DNA of 35,822 nucleotides from Candidatus Nitrosopumilus sp. (GCA_003702525.1 REGJ01000009.1:1-35822), one strand, 5' to 3'; shown: positions 15,750 to 24,188, counted from the first letter of the stretch. Notes: generated by a model from the letters alone, not told the origin. Numbers and translations are program-made.

Positions 15750-17023
15750 TACAAATCCCTCGGATCAGTAATTTTTCCAGTTACTGCTGAAGCTGCTGCA
15801 ACCATTGGAGATGAAAGATATGTCTCAGATTCTACATGACCCATTCTTCCTGGGAAGTTTCTGTTAGTAGTGCTAATGCAGATTTCATTTTTTGCCAAAA
15901 CACCCATGTGTGCCCCACAACATGCACCACAGGTTGGCGGACCTACAGTAACGCCTGCATCTAAGAATATGGTAAGTAATCCATTCTCCATTGCACGCTT
16001 GTAAATTGAGATAGATGCTGGAAGGATTTCTGTTCTAATCTTTACTGTTTTTCCTTTGAGAATCTTTGCTGCAGCTTCCAAGTCTTCATACTTTGCTCCA
16101 GTACAAGAACCAATGTACGATTTGTCAAGTTCCACTGAAGGAGCTTCTCTTACTATTGCAACATTTTCAGGAGAAAATGGTTTTGCAACAAGAGGTTCCA
16201 TTTCAGAGGCTTCATATTCATACACATTTGCATACTGTGCATCATCATCACCTTTGAACACTTTAGCATTTGTTGCACCTCTACTAGAAAGATAATCTAC
16301 AACTTTTTGATCAGCTTCGACAATTCCATTCTTTGCTCCGGCTTCGGTTGTCATGTTACATAGTGTCAATCTGCTTTCAACGGACATCTCATCAATTCCA
16401 GTACCACCAAACTGCATGGTTCTGTAATTACCTCCATCAGTTCCAATATCACCAATAATTTTCAAGATCAAATCTTTGGCCATTACATGATCTGGGAGTT
16501 TTCCGTTTAGTTTGAAATAATCAGTCTCTGGTACCTTAAACCAGATTTGTCCATTAAGCAAAACATATGCAATATCAGTATGACCCAATCCACAAGCAAA
16601 TGCACCAAGTGCACCAGTAGTGTTTGTGTGAGAATCACCGCCAACATAGACATCACCAGGCATTACCATTGCTTCTTCATGTGATAATGTGTGACAAATT
16701 CCATACTGACCCATTCCATACTTGAAGTGCTTTTCAATTCCATAGTTTTTTGTGAAATTTGATAATTTTACAATATTTTCAGCAGATATTTTTTCAGCAG
16801 AAGGAACAAAGTGATCTTCTGCAACCCATACCTTTGTCGGATCCCAGAGTTTACTTACATCAACACCTTTGTTTTTTAATTTATCAAATACCTTGATAAC
16901 TCCGGGTCCAGAAACATCATGAACCATTACTTTGTCGACTTTTGCAAAAACTACATCATCAGGGGCAACTTGTGATTTTCCTGATGCACGAGCAAGAATC
17001 TTCTCTACAATGTTCATAATCAA
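15749..17023 (-). CDS. Archaeal-type isopropylmalate isomerase / homoaconitase large subunit
   Basis: A 424-residue aconitase-family subunit of archaeal LeuC/HacA length. Cluster cysteines occur in SYIGSCTGAKYEDL and TCGACCGAHMGVL; GGDSHTNTTGALGAFACGLG and TTNRNFPGRMGHVES are also diagnostic. It is the first gene of the four-gene isomerase operon, with a TATA-like CTTTTAAT near 17041-17048, 20-25 bases before the ATG. It clearly differs from the other large subunit (length and motif wording), so the pair is not a recent duplication. Candidate reactions are homocitrate to homoisocitrate in LysW-dependent lysine synthesis, or a second isopropylmalate/citramalate isomerase. Confidence 0.9.
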   Translation of the reverse strand: MIMNIVEKILARASGKSQVAPDDVVFAKVDKVMVHDVSGPGVIKVFDKLKNKGVDVSKLWDPTKVWVAEDHFVPSAEKISAENIVKLSNFTKNYGIEKHFKYGMGQYGICHTLSHEEAMVMPGDVYVGGDSHTNTTGALGAFACGLGHTDIAYVLLNGQIWFKVPETDYFKLNGKLPDHVMAKDLILKIIGDIGTDGGNYRTMQFGGTGIDEMSVESRLTLCNMTTEAGAKNGIVEADQKVVDYLSSRGATNAKVFKGDDDAQYANVYEYEASEMEPLVAKPFSPENVAIVREAPSVELDKSYIGSCTGAKYEDLEAAAKILKGKTVKIRTEILPASISIYKRAMENGLLTIFLDAGVTVGPPTCGACCGAHMGVLAKNEICISTTNRNFPGRMGHVESETYLSSPMVAAASAVTGKITDPRDL

Positions 17024-17090
17024 AAACCACCCTTTTAGAGATTAAAAGCTTTTCAGAACAATAAAAAAGAAAAAGCACACACATAATATT

Positions 17091-17870
17091 GTGCAGTTAA
17101 CCGTTTTACCACTTTTAGCAGATAGAATGGATGAGAAATTCGATGTTTTTGAGGTATTTTTGAAGACACTCAAAAAAAATGAGACAAAATTAGAAGATGG
17201 CGATGTTTTAGTGATATCAACAAAATACATCTCAAATTCTCAAGGAAGAATTGTTGATCTTGAAAATATTCAAATCTCAGATGAAGGGCTAAATGTTTCA
17301 AAAAAATATCAACTAAAACCAGAGATTGCCGAAGTTGTAATTAGAGAATCAGATAAAATTTTTGGAGGCATATCAGGATTTGTTATCACATCATCAGATA
17401 ACATTATGGCACCTAATGCTGGAATCGACAAGTCAAATGCAAAAAAAGGCAAAGTCATTTTGTATCCTGAAAATCCCTACTTGATAGCAGAGCAACTTCG
17501 AAGAAAGATATTTTTGAAAATGTTAATTCATGTTGGGGTTATTCTAGTAGACAGTAGACTGATGCCAGCAAGAATTGGAACATCGGGTGTTGCAATTGCA
17601 TGTGCAGGGATTGAGCCAGTATTAGATATGAGGTCAAAAAAAGATCTTGATGGCAATCCACTCAAAGTAACATTTCAAGCAGTTGTGGATAACTTGGCTA
17701 CAATTGCAAATCACAAGATGGGTGAAGGTGCAGAATCAAAACCATTTGCAATAGTTAGAAACTCTGGTGCAAATCTTACAGATAGAAAAATCAATTCTTT
17801 GGAGATGGCAATAGATCCAGACCAATGCGTGTATGTTAGAGGGCTATCAAATCCACCAAAAAATCAGTAA
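17091..17870 (+). CDS. cofE: Coenzyme F420-0:L-glutamate ligase
   Basis: A 259-residue CofE. It adds gamma-linked glutamate to F420-0 using GTP, completing coenzyme F420, a deazaflavin made by ammonia-oxidising archaea. Family features are GDVLVISTKYISNSQGRIVDL, the metal-binding VDSRLMPARIGTSGVAIACAGI region and KMGEGAESKPFAIVRN. The start is GTG 17091, with the AT-rich stretch at 17061-17072 about 25 bases upstream. It is divergent from the isomerase operon. Other cof genes are not in the window. Confidence 0.94.
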   Translation: MQLTVLPLLADRMDEKFDVFEVFLKTLKKNETKLEDGDVLVISTKYISNSQGRIVDLENIQISDEGLNVSKKYQLKPEIAEVVIRESDKIFGGISGFVITSSDNIMAPNAGIDKSNAKKGKVILYPENPYLIAEQLRRKIFLKMLIHVGVILVDSRLMPARIGTSGVAIACAGIEPVLDMRSKKDLDGNPLKVTFQAVVDNLATIANHKMGEGAESKPFAIVRNSGANLTDRKINSLEMAIDPDQCVYVRGLSNPPKNQ

Positions 17871-17884
17871 TGTTGTTGTTCTGC

Positions 17885-17892
17885 TTTAAATA
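17885..17892 (+). promoter_or_regulatory. TATA box of the tail-anchored unknown protein gene
   Basis: TTTAAATA is a near-consensus archaeal TATA box centred 27 bases before TTG 17916. It argues for that start rather than the TTG at 17901, which lies only about 12 bases downstream. Confidence 0.6.
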
Positions 17893-17915
17893 GAGGTATT
17901 TTGTCCACCAAAATA

Positions 17916-18470
17916 TTGGAGTACCTCACTACATATCCAAAGACAGTATCATTTCTTGATGGACTAAAGCATAAGATTGATGTGGATAGTAAAGAAGGCG
18001 TAGAACAACTTCATGTTGTTGTAAAGAAGAGTTTTGATGAAATGTTGAAAATCTTTACTGAAGAGGGATTTACCAAAGTAAAATTTGAACACAAACAACC
18101 TGACCAAATAGGACACGGTCTTAATTTGAAACTAAAGAAACCTTGGGAAATGCATGTAAGAATGGTAGACCTCAAAAAAGGACTAATTGGAATTCATGCA
18201 GAAGTTGAAGTGTCTAGAGATTATCTTCAACACTTGTTTTCCCAAAGAACACCTGTTGTTTACGAGGTAGAAGAGATTCTAAACAAATACCAAGTAGAAT
18301 ACAGTATCTGGCATGACAAAATTAAGAAAAATGTTCATGCAATTGTAGATAACTACAAAGTAAAACTTGCAACTCCAGCACTTCCAGTATTTGCATGGAA
18401 ACCAATGTTATTTGTTATTGGAACTGTTGCAGCATTTTATGGTTGGAAATATTTCAACACAATACTCTAG
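17916..18470 (+). CDS. Unknown protein with C-terminal membrane anchor
   Basis: A 184-residue protein with an amphipathic alpha/beta body and one hydrophobic segment at the very C terminus (MLFVIGTVAAFYGWKYF), suggesting a tail-anchored membrane protein facing the cytoplasm. The body has a K-rich central part (LNLKLKKPWEMHVRMVDLKKG) with alternating strands. I recognise no family. The start is TTG 17916 by TATA spacing; TTG 17901 adds five residues. It is convergent with the next gene, with one base between the stops. A lipid- or ligand-binding fold is possible but not demonstrable here. Confidence 0.75.
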   Translation: MEYLTTYPKTVSFLDGLKHKIDVDSKEGVEQLHVVVKKSFDEMLKIFTEEGFTKVKFEHKQPDQIGHGLNLKLKKPWEMHVRMVDLKKGLIGIHAEVEVSRDYLQHLFSQRTPVVYEVEEILNKYQVEYSIWHDKIKKNVHAIVDNYKVKLATPALPVFAWKPMLFVIGTVAAFYGWKYFNTIL

Positions 18471-18471
18471 G

Positions 18472-18861
18472 TCATACACCAAGAGATTCTGCTTTACTTA
18501 GTTCTAGAAAGACTTTGTCACCAACAGAAAGACCCATGTCTTTGTATTCATGCATCTCCAGTTTCAGTTGAGTAATACCACTTTGCATTCCCATACCTCC
18601 CATTCCAGAAATCATCTTGTTGAGGTCTTTCATCATATCATTCATGTTTGAAAAACCCATCACTTTTGGACTACCAAATGGAGATTGGGGGTTTTGAGTT
18701 CCTTCTTTGAGATCTTTTACAGAAGATAACGATACAATGACATATGGTGCGCCATCAGGTGCAGCGTCAATACTTCGTACAACATACTCTTTTTTCATTA
18801 TAATGTGACTGACCTTCCATCTAATTTTAATTTTAAGGTCAATTTCTTCTAGTTTTTGCAT
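18472..18861 (-). CDS. Unknown protein with Met/Gly-rich insert
   Basis: A 129-residue cytoplasmic protein. Two beta-rich parts (VVRSIDAAPDGAPYVIVSLSS and the C-terminal GLSVGDKVFLELSK) flank a flexible Met/Gly/Asn-rich stretch (about 70-95, with GMGGMGMQSG). The pattern suggests a small beta barrel. The start is uncertain: ATG 18861 gives the longest product, while ATG 18798 (MKKEYVV...) follows the minus-strand element ATTAAAAT at 18824-18831 at leaderless spacing and gives 108 residues. It is divergent from the gene at 18900. Function unknown. Confidence 0.7.
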   Translation of the reverse strand: MQKLEEIDLKIKIRWKVSHIIMKKEYVVRSIDAAPDGAPYVIVSLSSVKDLKEGTQNPQSPFGSPKVMGFSNMNDMMKDLNKMISGMGGMGMQSGITQLKLEMHEYKDMGLSVGDKVFLELSKAESLGV

Positions 18862-18869
18862 GTTGAAGC

Positions 18870-18877
18870 TTTAATTA
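18870..18877 (+). promoter_or_regulatory. TATA box of the gene at 18900
   Basis: TTTAATTA is centred about 26 bases before TTG 18900. It supports that non-ATG start and a leaderless transcript. Confidence 0.5.
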
Positions 18878-18899
18878 CAATTTTAGAGTCTAGGTATTA

Positions 18900-19433
18900 T
18901 TGACTGAAAATCTAACCACAACATTACGATACTATGGGATTTCACCGTGGGAGATTGAAGTATTGTATGGATTTCTAAATTCTCATTTTACCATTAACCA
19001 AGAAGAAATTGAAGCTGATGACGAAGATTTTGTGAGTTTCTTAGATGTGAATATTCCCCTTACATTCAATGATGCATTTTTTGAGTGGTTTGATTTCAAA
19101 CGCTGGGAAAAAGTCAAGGCAGTATTCAAAGAGATGAAGAGAAGGAGAGGAAGCGGTAATGCAATAAAGATTGTAATCAACTTTTCAGGAGTTCCAAAGA
19201 TTGGATTTACAATAGATACTGAAGACAAGCAATGGTTTGATAATGCCATAGAGAAGATTGATTCAGTTTTAGAATTACTTCCCTATCACCTGGACCCAGA
19301 AAAAATTCCATCAGAAATAACAGAGGTGTATTACAAGTTTGATTCAAAGACAATCAGATGGAGATTAAACGCTGCCGTATCTCCACAAAAACAATTTTTG
19401 TTTAAAGGCGATGTTTGGAAGGAGATCAAGTAA
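18900..19433 (+). CDS. Unknown cytoplasmic protein
   Basis: A 177-residue acidic protein with no signal peptide or membrane segment. The N terminus (TTLRYYGISPWEIEVLYGFL) looks helical, and the C-terminal two thirds alternates strands and helices (AIKIVINFSGVPKIGFTIDTED, WFDNAIEKIDSVLELLPYHL). No motif is recognised. The TTG start is supported by the TATA box at 18870-18877. Its 3' end overlaps the convergent gene by 8 bases. Confidence 0.75.
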   Translation: MTENLTTTLRYYGISPWEIEVLYGFLNSHFTINQEEIEADDEDFVSFLDVNIPLTFNDAFFEWFDFKRWEKVKAVFKEMKRRRGSGNAIKIVINFSGVPKIGFTIDTEDKQWFDNAIEKIDSVLELLPYHLDPEKIPSEITEVYYKFDSKTIRWRLNAAVSPQKQFLFKGDVWKEIK

Positions 19434-19866
19434 GATCTTTTTGTAGTGGTTCTAGTAACTCGTGCAATTCCTTGTATTTTGATTCTAGAAATCCTATAGC
19501 ATTATCAAGTTTCTTTGATTTTCCGTATTTGTAGCGGATTAGTTCACGATGATGCCAGTATGTTTTACCATCATCAACTGAGAGTGTTGTAAAATAATCA
19601 GTTCCCTTTAGGTTGTCAGGCAGTTTGATATCATGTGGAAACAGCATATCTACAATAAACCATTCATCACCATCAGGATAGTCAGCACCAGTTTCTACAT
19701 CAAAGAATATGTGAAGCAAATCAGATTGCATAAGACCATCATCACTTATTGCAGGATGTTTTACGGATGATTTTTTGAAATCAAGGTTTACCAGTTGGGG
19801 TTCAAAAAAACCCTTGATGATGGATTTTCTAAAGATAGTATTTGCTTCATTGATATTCAAATGCAA
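19426..19866 (-). CDS. Unknown cytoplasmic protein
   Basis: A 146-residue soluble protein. Notable segments are GADYPDGDEWFIVDMLFPHD and TYWHHRELIRYKYGK, rich in aromatic and acidic residues, and a C-terminal helix. I recognise no family. The start is TTG 19866; ATTATA on the minus strand at 19890-19895 is 26 bases upstream, so the gene probably has its own promoter even though it follows the oxidoreductase operon on the same strand. Confidence 0.72.
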   Translation of the reverse strand: MHLNINEANTIFRKSIIKGFFEPQLVNLDFKKSSVKHPAISDDGLMQSDLLHIFFDVETGADYPDGDEWFIVDMLFPHDIKLPDNLKGTDYFTTLSVDDGKTYWHHRELIRYKYGKSKKLDNAIGFLESKYKELHELLEPLQKDLT

Positions 19867-19915
19867 AATACACTGCTACAAAACTTGCCTATAATCTGTT
19901 TGGTTTTAGGAAAGG

Positions 19916-20878
19916 TTAGACTTCAAGTGAGTCTAAAATATGTGAGATATCAGTATTGGAGATTCCATTCTTTGAGATGTTTTGTTTTGCAGGGGGATTT
20001 TCCATATAATTTGGAATCTTGTCCTTTAATCTAGTAGTGTAGGGAGTGATAATTTCATTTTTGTAAAATACTCCAATTGGAATCTTGTTTCCCCATTCAA
20101 GTGACTTGATTAGAGCTTGTGTGAGTCTTTCATTGACTTCTGCTTCTTCATTGTAATGAACTTCAGGATCATAACCATGCTCTTCTAGTTTGTAAATTCT
20201 TGAATGTCTCTTTTGAGCTTCATCCATCAAATCAGTTCCAGCATACCAATCTCTAGTATTAAGATCATTGTAAGTTGGACATGGTTGTAAGACATCCAAA
20301 AATGACAAGCCTTTATGGTTTACTGCTTGAATTATCAAATCTTTGAGGTGTCGTACATCATAAGAGTACCCACGTGCAACAAATGTGAATCCACTTGCAA
20401 CAGCTAATCCAATTGGGTTAACATTGTAGTTAGTGTTTGGAGATGGAAGTGATTTTGTTTGTTCTCCAAGTTTTAAGGTAGGAGATGCTTGTCCCTTTGT
20501 TAATCCATAAACTCCATTATCAAATATGATGTATGTCATGTTTACATTACGTCTTCCTGCTGCAACAAAATGACCTGCACCAATACCAAGACCGTCACCA
20601 TCACCGCCGACAGCAACTATGGTCATCTCAGGATTTGCAATCTTTGCACCTTGTGCAAATGTCAAGACTCTACCATGAAGAGTATGAACACCATAGGTGT
20701 TGATGTAGTGAGATGTTTTTCCAGAACAACCAATTCCAGAAAATATTGCAGTCTTGTCTCGCTCAACACCCATTTCGGCAAGAGCCATTTGGATAGCATT
20801 TACAATTCCAAAATCACCACATCCAGGACACCAGTCATTGTGGACATCTGTTTTGAAATCTGCCATCTTAAGCGCCAT
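19916..20878 (-). CDS. korB: 2-oxoacid:ferredoxin oxidoreductase, beta subunit
   Basis: A 320-residue thiamine-diphosphate-binding subunit. CPGCG at residues 17-21 and GIGCSGK supply conserved cysteines, probably for a 4Fe-4S cluster; [14 protein letters not shown] and [14 protein letters not shown] form the TPP/metal site. With the alpha-gamma subunit it oxidatively decarboxylates a 2-oxoacid to acyl-CoA, reducing ferredoxin, or runs in reverse. Substrate (pyruvate versus 2-oxoglutarate) cannot be decided by eye. ATG 20878 overlaps korA by 11 bases; the in-frame ATG four codons later is an alternative. Confidence 0.94.
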   Translation of the reverse strand: MALKMADFKTDVHNDWCPGCGDFGIVNAIQMALAEMGVERDKTAIFSGIGCSGKTSHYINTYGVHTLHGRVLTFAQGAKIANPEMTIVAVGGDGDGLGIGAGHFVAAGRRNVNMTYIIFDNGVYGLTKGQASPTLKLGEQTKSLPSPNTNYNVNPIGLAVASGFTFVARGYSYDVRHLKDLIIQAVNHKGLSFLDVLQPCPTYNDLNTRDWYAGTDLMDEAQKRHSRIYKLEEHGYDPEVHYNEEAEVNERLTQALIKSLEWGNKIPIGVFYKNEIITPYTTRLKDKIPNYMENPPAKQNISKNGISNTDISHILDSLEV

Positions 20879-22778
20879 GCATCAAAACCTCCCTCTTGTC
20901 AGCCTTGTTTTCAACAATTTTCTTAAGTGAATCATAAATTTCAGTACTAGTCATTGCTCTTCCAGTGTATTTTAAGATAGAATAGTCAATGTCTCTTTGT
21001 ACATTTTGTTTGAATAATTTTCCTAGTTGTGCGGAATGATTTGCTTCCACATCAATGATTATCTTTGCATTTTTTAGTAAAGATGTAACATAATCACCAG
21101 GAAATGGATGTAATAGTTTAATCTGTACAAGTCCAATAGAGATTCCTTCTTTTTTGAGCATATCAATTGCATCAAGGATTGGTCCCTTTGAAGAACCCCA
21201 TGTGATCACAGTATAGTCTTCAACACCAAAAGACACTACCTTTTCTGTTTCTGGAATTTCTTTTAGAATCAAATCAAGACGAGACATTCTCTTATCCATC
21301 ATCTTTACACGTAACACTGGATCTTCTGTGATGTGCCCTTTTTCATCAGATTCATCACCAGTATCCCAGAATATTCCATTGTCAAGTCCTAATCTAGAAC
21401 GAGGAGATATACCATCTTCAGTAAATGCAAATCTCTCATATTCACCTTCAACTTTGTCTAGGAGTTTTCCACGATTAATTGTAATTTTGGAAGAATCAAA
21501 TCTCGGACAAGTAACAACAGAACTTGCAATGAATTTGTCCATCAAATGGATTACTGGAACTTGAAATACATCTGCGTAATTGAAAACGTTTCCAGTATCA
21601 TAGAAACTCTCCTCAACATCACCTGAGGCATAAACAATTTTTGGAAAATCTCCGTGTCCTGCAAATACAGAAAATAGCAAATCGTCTTGTCCATGTCTAG
21701 TTGGAAGACCAGTAGAAGGTCCACTTCTTTGGTAGTTTGTGATTACCACAGGCACCTCGTTTATGCCTGCCCAGCCTAGCATTTCAGTCATTAAAGCAAA
21801 TCCAGGGCCAGAAGTACAGGTTGCCGAGCGCGTTCCAGTTAATGCGCTTCCTATAGTCATACCCATTGCACAAATCTCATCTTCGGTTTGAATTACTGCA
21901 GTAGAACCAGGGCGGTCATCAATCATTTCCAAAATTTCATTTGATTCTAAAAATACAGATTCATCTGAAGCTGGAGTAATTGGATAGTAAGGTTGCATTC
22001 TACAACCACATGCCATTTTTCCTAATGCAGTTCCTTGGAATCCTTGAACCAAAAGAGTTCCTGGTTCTTTTTGAATTCCAGTTAATGTATGATGAAATTC
22101 TTCAAACTTTGCAGTTGCATAATTATAAGAATAGTTTGCAGTCTGTTGATTAATTTTTGCGATCTCTTTTTTCTTTGAAAAAATTGTACCAATTGTTTTT
22201 TGTAAAGAGTCAGGAGGCATCTTGACTAGTCCCAATGACAAAGAGACACCAATTACATTGAACATTCTAACTAATCCCTTTAGACGAGGGTTTTCAGTTT
22301 CTTCTGCAAGTGCTTCAAGAATTGCTTTGAAGGATACGGGGTATAATTTTACACCATTTTCTTTTGCAATTTCCAAAACACCTGCAATGGAAAATGGTTT
22401 GTTCTTGGATTCTAGTGTTTTATGTAGTCGTTCTCGGAATGGCGCATCAAGTGTATGTACTCTATCAGTTGCAACATCCTCAAGATCTGCATCGTAAATT
22501 ATTCCACCACCAGAAATTACTTCATTATAATGACGGAATATAGTTTCAGCATCAAATGATGCCATCAATGTTACATCATTTACATTTGAATTAATTTTTT
22601 GATCAGAAATTCTTACTGCAAAGTAGCTATGTTCACCTTTGATGTTTGAATAAAATTCTCTTTTTCCAAATACCTGATAACCCATTTCAGCACAAACTCT
22701 AGAAAAAATATTAGCACCAGATTCAACTCCACTTCCCTGAGGACCTCCAATTAGCCAAGTAAAATCAGTGGAACTCAT
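20868..22778 (-). CDS. korA: 2-oxoacid:ferredoxin oxidoreductase, fused gamma-alpha subunit
   Basis: A 636-residue fusion: gamma domain first (~5-200, [17 protein letters not shown]), then alpha domain (~240-620) with the YPITP motif at 265-269, which contacts the 2-oxoacid and is characteristic of the two-subunit enzymes of Sulfolobus type. The sequence ETE-like [18 protein letters not shown] and [11 protein letters not shown] follow. There is no ferredoxin domain, so soluble ferredoxin should be the acceptor; the partial ferredoxin-domain gene at the window start is one candidate. Such an enzyme would link acetyl-CoA or succinyl-CoA to biosynthesis. Confidence 0.95.
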   Translation of the reverse strand: MSSTDFTWLIGGPQGSGVESGANIFSRVCAEMGYQVFGKREFYSNIKGEHSYFAVRISDQKINSNVNDVTLMASFDAETIFRHYNEVISGGGIIYDADLEDVATDRVHTLDAPFRERLHKTLESKNKPFSIAGVLEIAKENGVKLYPVSFKAILEALAEETENPRLKGLVRMFNVIGVSLSLGLVKMPPDSLQKTIGTIFSKKKEIAKINQQTANYSYNYATAKFEEFHHTLTGIQKEPGTLLVQGFQGTALGKMACGCRMQPYYPITPASDESVFLESNEILEMIDDRPGSTAVIQTEDEICAMGMTIGSALTGTRSATCTSGPGFALMTEMLGWAGINEVPVVITNYQRSGPSTGLPTRHGQDDLLFSVFAGHGDFPKIVYASGDVEESFYDTGNVFNYADVFQVPVIHLMDKFIASSVVTCPRFDSSKITINRGKLLDKVEGEYERFAFTEDGISPRSRLGLDNGIFWDTGDESDEKGHITEDPVLRVKMMDKRMSRLDLILKEIPETEKVVSFGVEDYTVITWGSSKGPILDAIDMLKKEGISIGLVQIKLLHPFPGDYVTSLLKNAKIIIDVEANHSAQLGKLFKQNVQRDIDYSILKYTGRAMTSTEIYDSLKKIVENKADKREVLMHGA

Positions 22779-22826
22779 AGAAAGTCACCTATGAAATGAA
22801 TAGTAAAAGTCAGATTTACCAAATTT

Positions 22827-22973
22827 TTAACCTCCAGTTGCTGCATCAAATAATGCACATTTACACTCGTCTCGCTCTCCACAATAAGGGCACACACAAA
22901 CGCATTTTTCAATAGCATTTCCACATTCTACACAAATTGCAAATTCTTCCTCCTCTTGTGTTTCAGAAGACAT
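22827..22973 (-). CDS. 48-residue Cys-rich putative zinc-binding microprotein
   Basis: ATG 22973 to TAA 22827 encodes 48 residues with eight cysteines in closely spaced pairs: C14/C17 (CVEC), C24/C26/C28/C31 (CVCVCPYC) and C37/C39 (CKC). The N terminus is Glu-rich (MSSETQEEEE). The pattern suits two zinc ribbons or knuckles sharing ligands. No enzyme domain is attached, so binding to nucleic acid or protein is likely. Support for translation: a clean ATG, a TATA box 25 bases upstream at 22995-23001, a coding-like composition and dense conserved-type cysteines. It is shorter than common gene-calling cutoffs. Confidence 0.75.
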   Translation of the reverse strand: MSSETQEEEEFAICVECGNAIEKCVCVCPYCGERDECKCALFDAATGG

Positions 22974-22994
22974 AGAGAAATTAGAAAGAAATCG

Positions 22995-23001
22995 TATAAA
23001 T
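22995..23001. promoter_or_regulatory. TATA box apparently shared by two divergent leaderless genes
   Basis: TATAAAT (minus strand ATTTATA) is centred at 22998, which is 27 bases before ATG 23025 on plus and 25 bases before ATG 22973 on minus. Both distances fit archaeal TATA-to-start spacing for leaderless mRNAs, so one element seems to serve both directions. Confidence 0.55.
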
Positions 23002-23024
23002 GGTTTGAGATAAATCTCATCTTT

Positions 23025-23993
23025 ATGAGAAAGAAAGTGTTTCTAACAAGAACACTTCATGGTTTTGCTTTAAAGGAGTTAAAGAAAAAATATCAAATTG
23101 AAGTTCACAAAGGAAAGATCCCAGTTCCTCAATCAAAGTTACGATCAAAAATTAAAGATGTAGATGGATTGATCTGTTTTCCATATGATAAAATCAATAA
23201 AGAAACAATAGACTTGGCAGAAAATCTCAAAGTCATCAGCACATACAGTGTAGGTTTTGATCATATTGATACAAAATATGCAAAAGAAAAAAAGATCAGA
23301 GTTGGATATACTCCCGAAGTGTTAACTGACGCAACAGCAGATTTGGCTTTTTCATTATTACTTGATTCATTAAGACGAGTTTCAGAAGGAGACAAAATAA
23401 TTAGAGATGGGAAATGGAAAGTGATCTATGGTGCACATGACTATGTGGGAGTTGACCTGCAAGGAAAGACTCTAGGAATTTTGGGATTGGGAAGAATTGG
23501 ACAAACACTTGCAAAAAGAGCCAAAGCATTTGATATGAAGGTAATTTATCACAACAGAAGTCGCATATCAAAGACTAAAGAGAAATCACTGGGCGTAAAA
23601 TACGTCTCATTTGAGAGACTAATTACCCAGAGTGATGTGATTTCAATTCATGTACCACATACAAAAGAGACGGACAAGATGTTTAACATGAAAGTCTTCA
23701 AAAAAATGAAAGACACTGCATTTTTGATAAACACATCAAGAGGCAAAGTGGTAAATGAAAAAGACTTGATTGTTGCATTAAAAAAGAAAATAATTTCAGG
23801 TGCAGGACTAGATGTCTTTGAACTAGAACCAATAAGCAAGAGTCACCCACTAACAAAATTGCAAAATGTGGTGCTAGCACCACATATAGGGAGTTCAACT
23901 AAAGAGACCAGAGCCAAAATGGCAGAAATTACTGTAAAAAATCTCAATCTAGGAATGAATGGAAAAAAACCGATCTATTCAGTAGGATACTGA
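23025..23993 (+). CDS. D-isomer-specific 2-hydroxyacid dehydrogenase
   Basis: A 322-residue NAD(P)-dependent dehydrogenase of the D-2-hydroxyacid family. The Rossmann motif GLGRIG is near 154-159, and the catalytic set is visible as R239 (INTSRG), E268 (FELEP) and H287 (APHIGSS). An Asn/Ser pair after the central strand (HNRSR) at the end of beta-B, lacking Asp, suggests NADP preference; this is inference. Candidate substrates are glyoxylate/hydroxypyruvate or 3-phosphoglycerate; there is no ACT domain as in long SerA. I start at ATG 23025 (MRKKVFLTRTLHGF), because the upstream in-frame start at 22956 would lie across the promoter. Confidence 0.92.
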   Translation: MRKKVFLTRTLHGFALKELKKKYQIEVHKGKIPVPQSKLRSKIKDVDGLICFPYDKINKETIDLAENLKVISTYSVGFDHIDTKYAKEKKIRVGYTPEVLTDATADLAFSLLLDSLRRVSEGDKIIRDGKWKVIYGAHDYVGVDLQGKTLGILGLGRIGQTLAKRAKAFDMKVIYHNRSRISKTKEKSLGVKYVSFERLITQSDVISIHVPHTKETDKMFNMKVFKKMKDTAFLINTSRGKVVNEKDLIVALKKKIISGAGLDVFELEPISKSHPLTKLQNVVLAPHIGSSTKETRAKMAEITVKNLNLGMNGKKPIYSVGY

Positions 23994-24032
23994 ATTTCAC
24001 GCCCAAGTTACTATCAAAAGAAATGTGGAGTT

Positions 24033-24040
24033 TTTATATC
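24033..24040 (+). promoter_or_regulatory. TATA box of the micro-ORF transcript
   Basis: TTTATATC is centred 27 bases before TTG 24063. Together with the terminator at 24160-24188 it defines a short transcript of about 125 bases. Confidence 0.5.
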
Positions 24041-24062
24041 TAAACGGTGAATACCAATCAGA

Positions 24063-24149
24063 TTGAAAAAATTCAAACATACAAACGAAGAATTAGAATT
24101 AGCTAAACTACAATCTGAAAAAGAAAAGAAGAAGAAATCTCAAGAATAA
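24063..24149 (+). CDS. Putative 28-residue Lys/Glu-rich microprotein
   Basis: TTG 24063 to TAA 24147-24149 encodes MKKFKHTNEELELAKLQ followed by a basic helix of Ser, Glu and Lys ending in KKSQE. It is strongly charged and predicted helical. A TATA box 27 bases upstream and a hairpin/T-tract terminator downstream frame it as an independent unit. With no homologue knowledge, translation is uncertain: the same transcript could be a noncoding RNA. It is not an extension of the dehydrogenase gene, which stops at 23993. Confidence 0.5.
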   Translation: MKKFKHTNEELELAKLQSEKEKKKKSQE

Positions 24150-24159
24150 TATTTTTTCT

Positions 24160-24188
24160 CCTTGTCTTTTTCAGACAAGGTTTTTTTT
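24160..24188 (+). terminator. Hairpin plus T-tract terminator
   Basis: CCTTGTCT (24160-24167) and AGACAAGG (24173-24180) form a perfect 8-bp stem with a TTTTC loop, followed by eight T residues at 24181-24188. This looks like a bacterial intrinsic terminator. Archaeal termination is usually driven by T tracts alone, so the stem is notable. The T tract reaches into the stop codon region of the convergent gene. Confidence 0.75.

Noticed and set aside
13257-17023. Recent tandem duplication of leuCD
   Set aside because: The two large subunits differ in length and in all motif wording; they belong to different subfamilies and so are two ancient types.
22956-23024. Upstream extension of the 2-hydroxyacid dehydrogenase
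   Set aside because: It would translate the promoter and the 5' end of the Cys-rich gene; the TATA box is 27 bases before ATG 23025, where the family's N-terminal strand starts.
24160-24188. Hairpin as part of a riboswitch or attachment site
   Set aside because: It is a simple stem with a T tract at the end of a short transcript; no aptamer-like structure, integrase or duplicated target is present.
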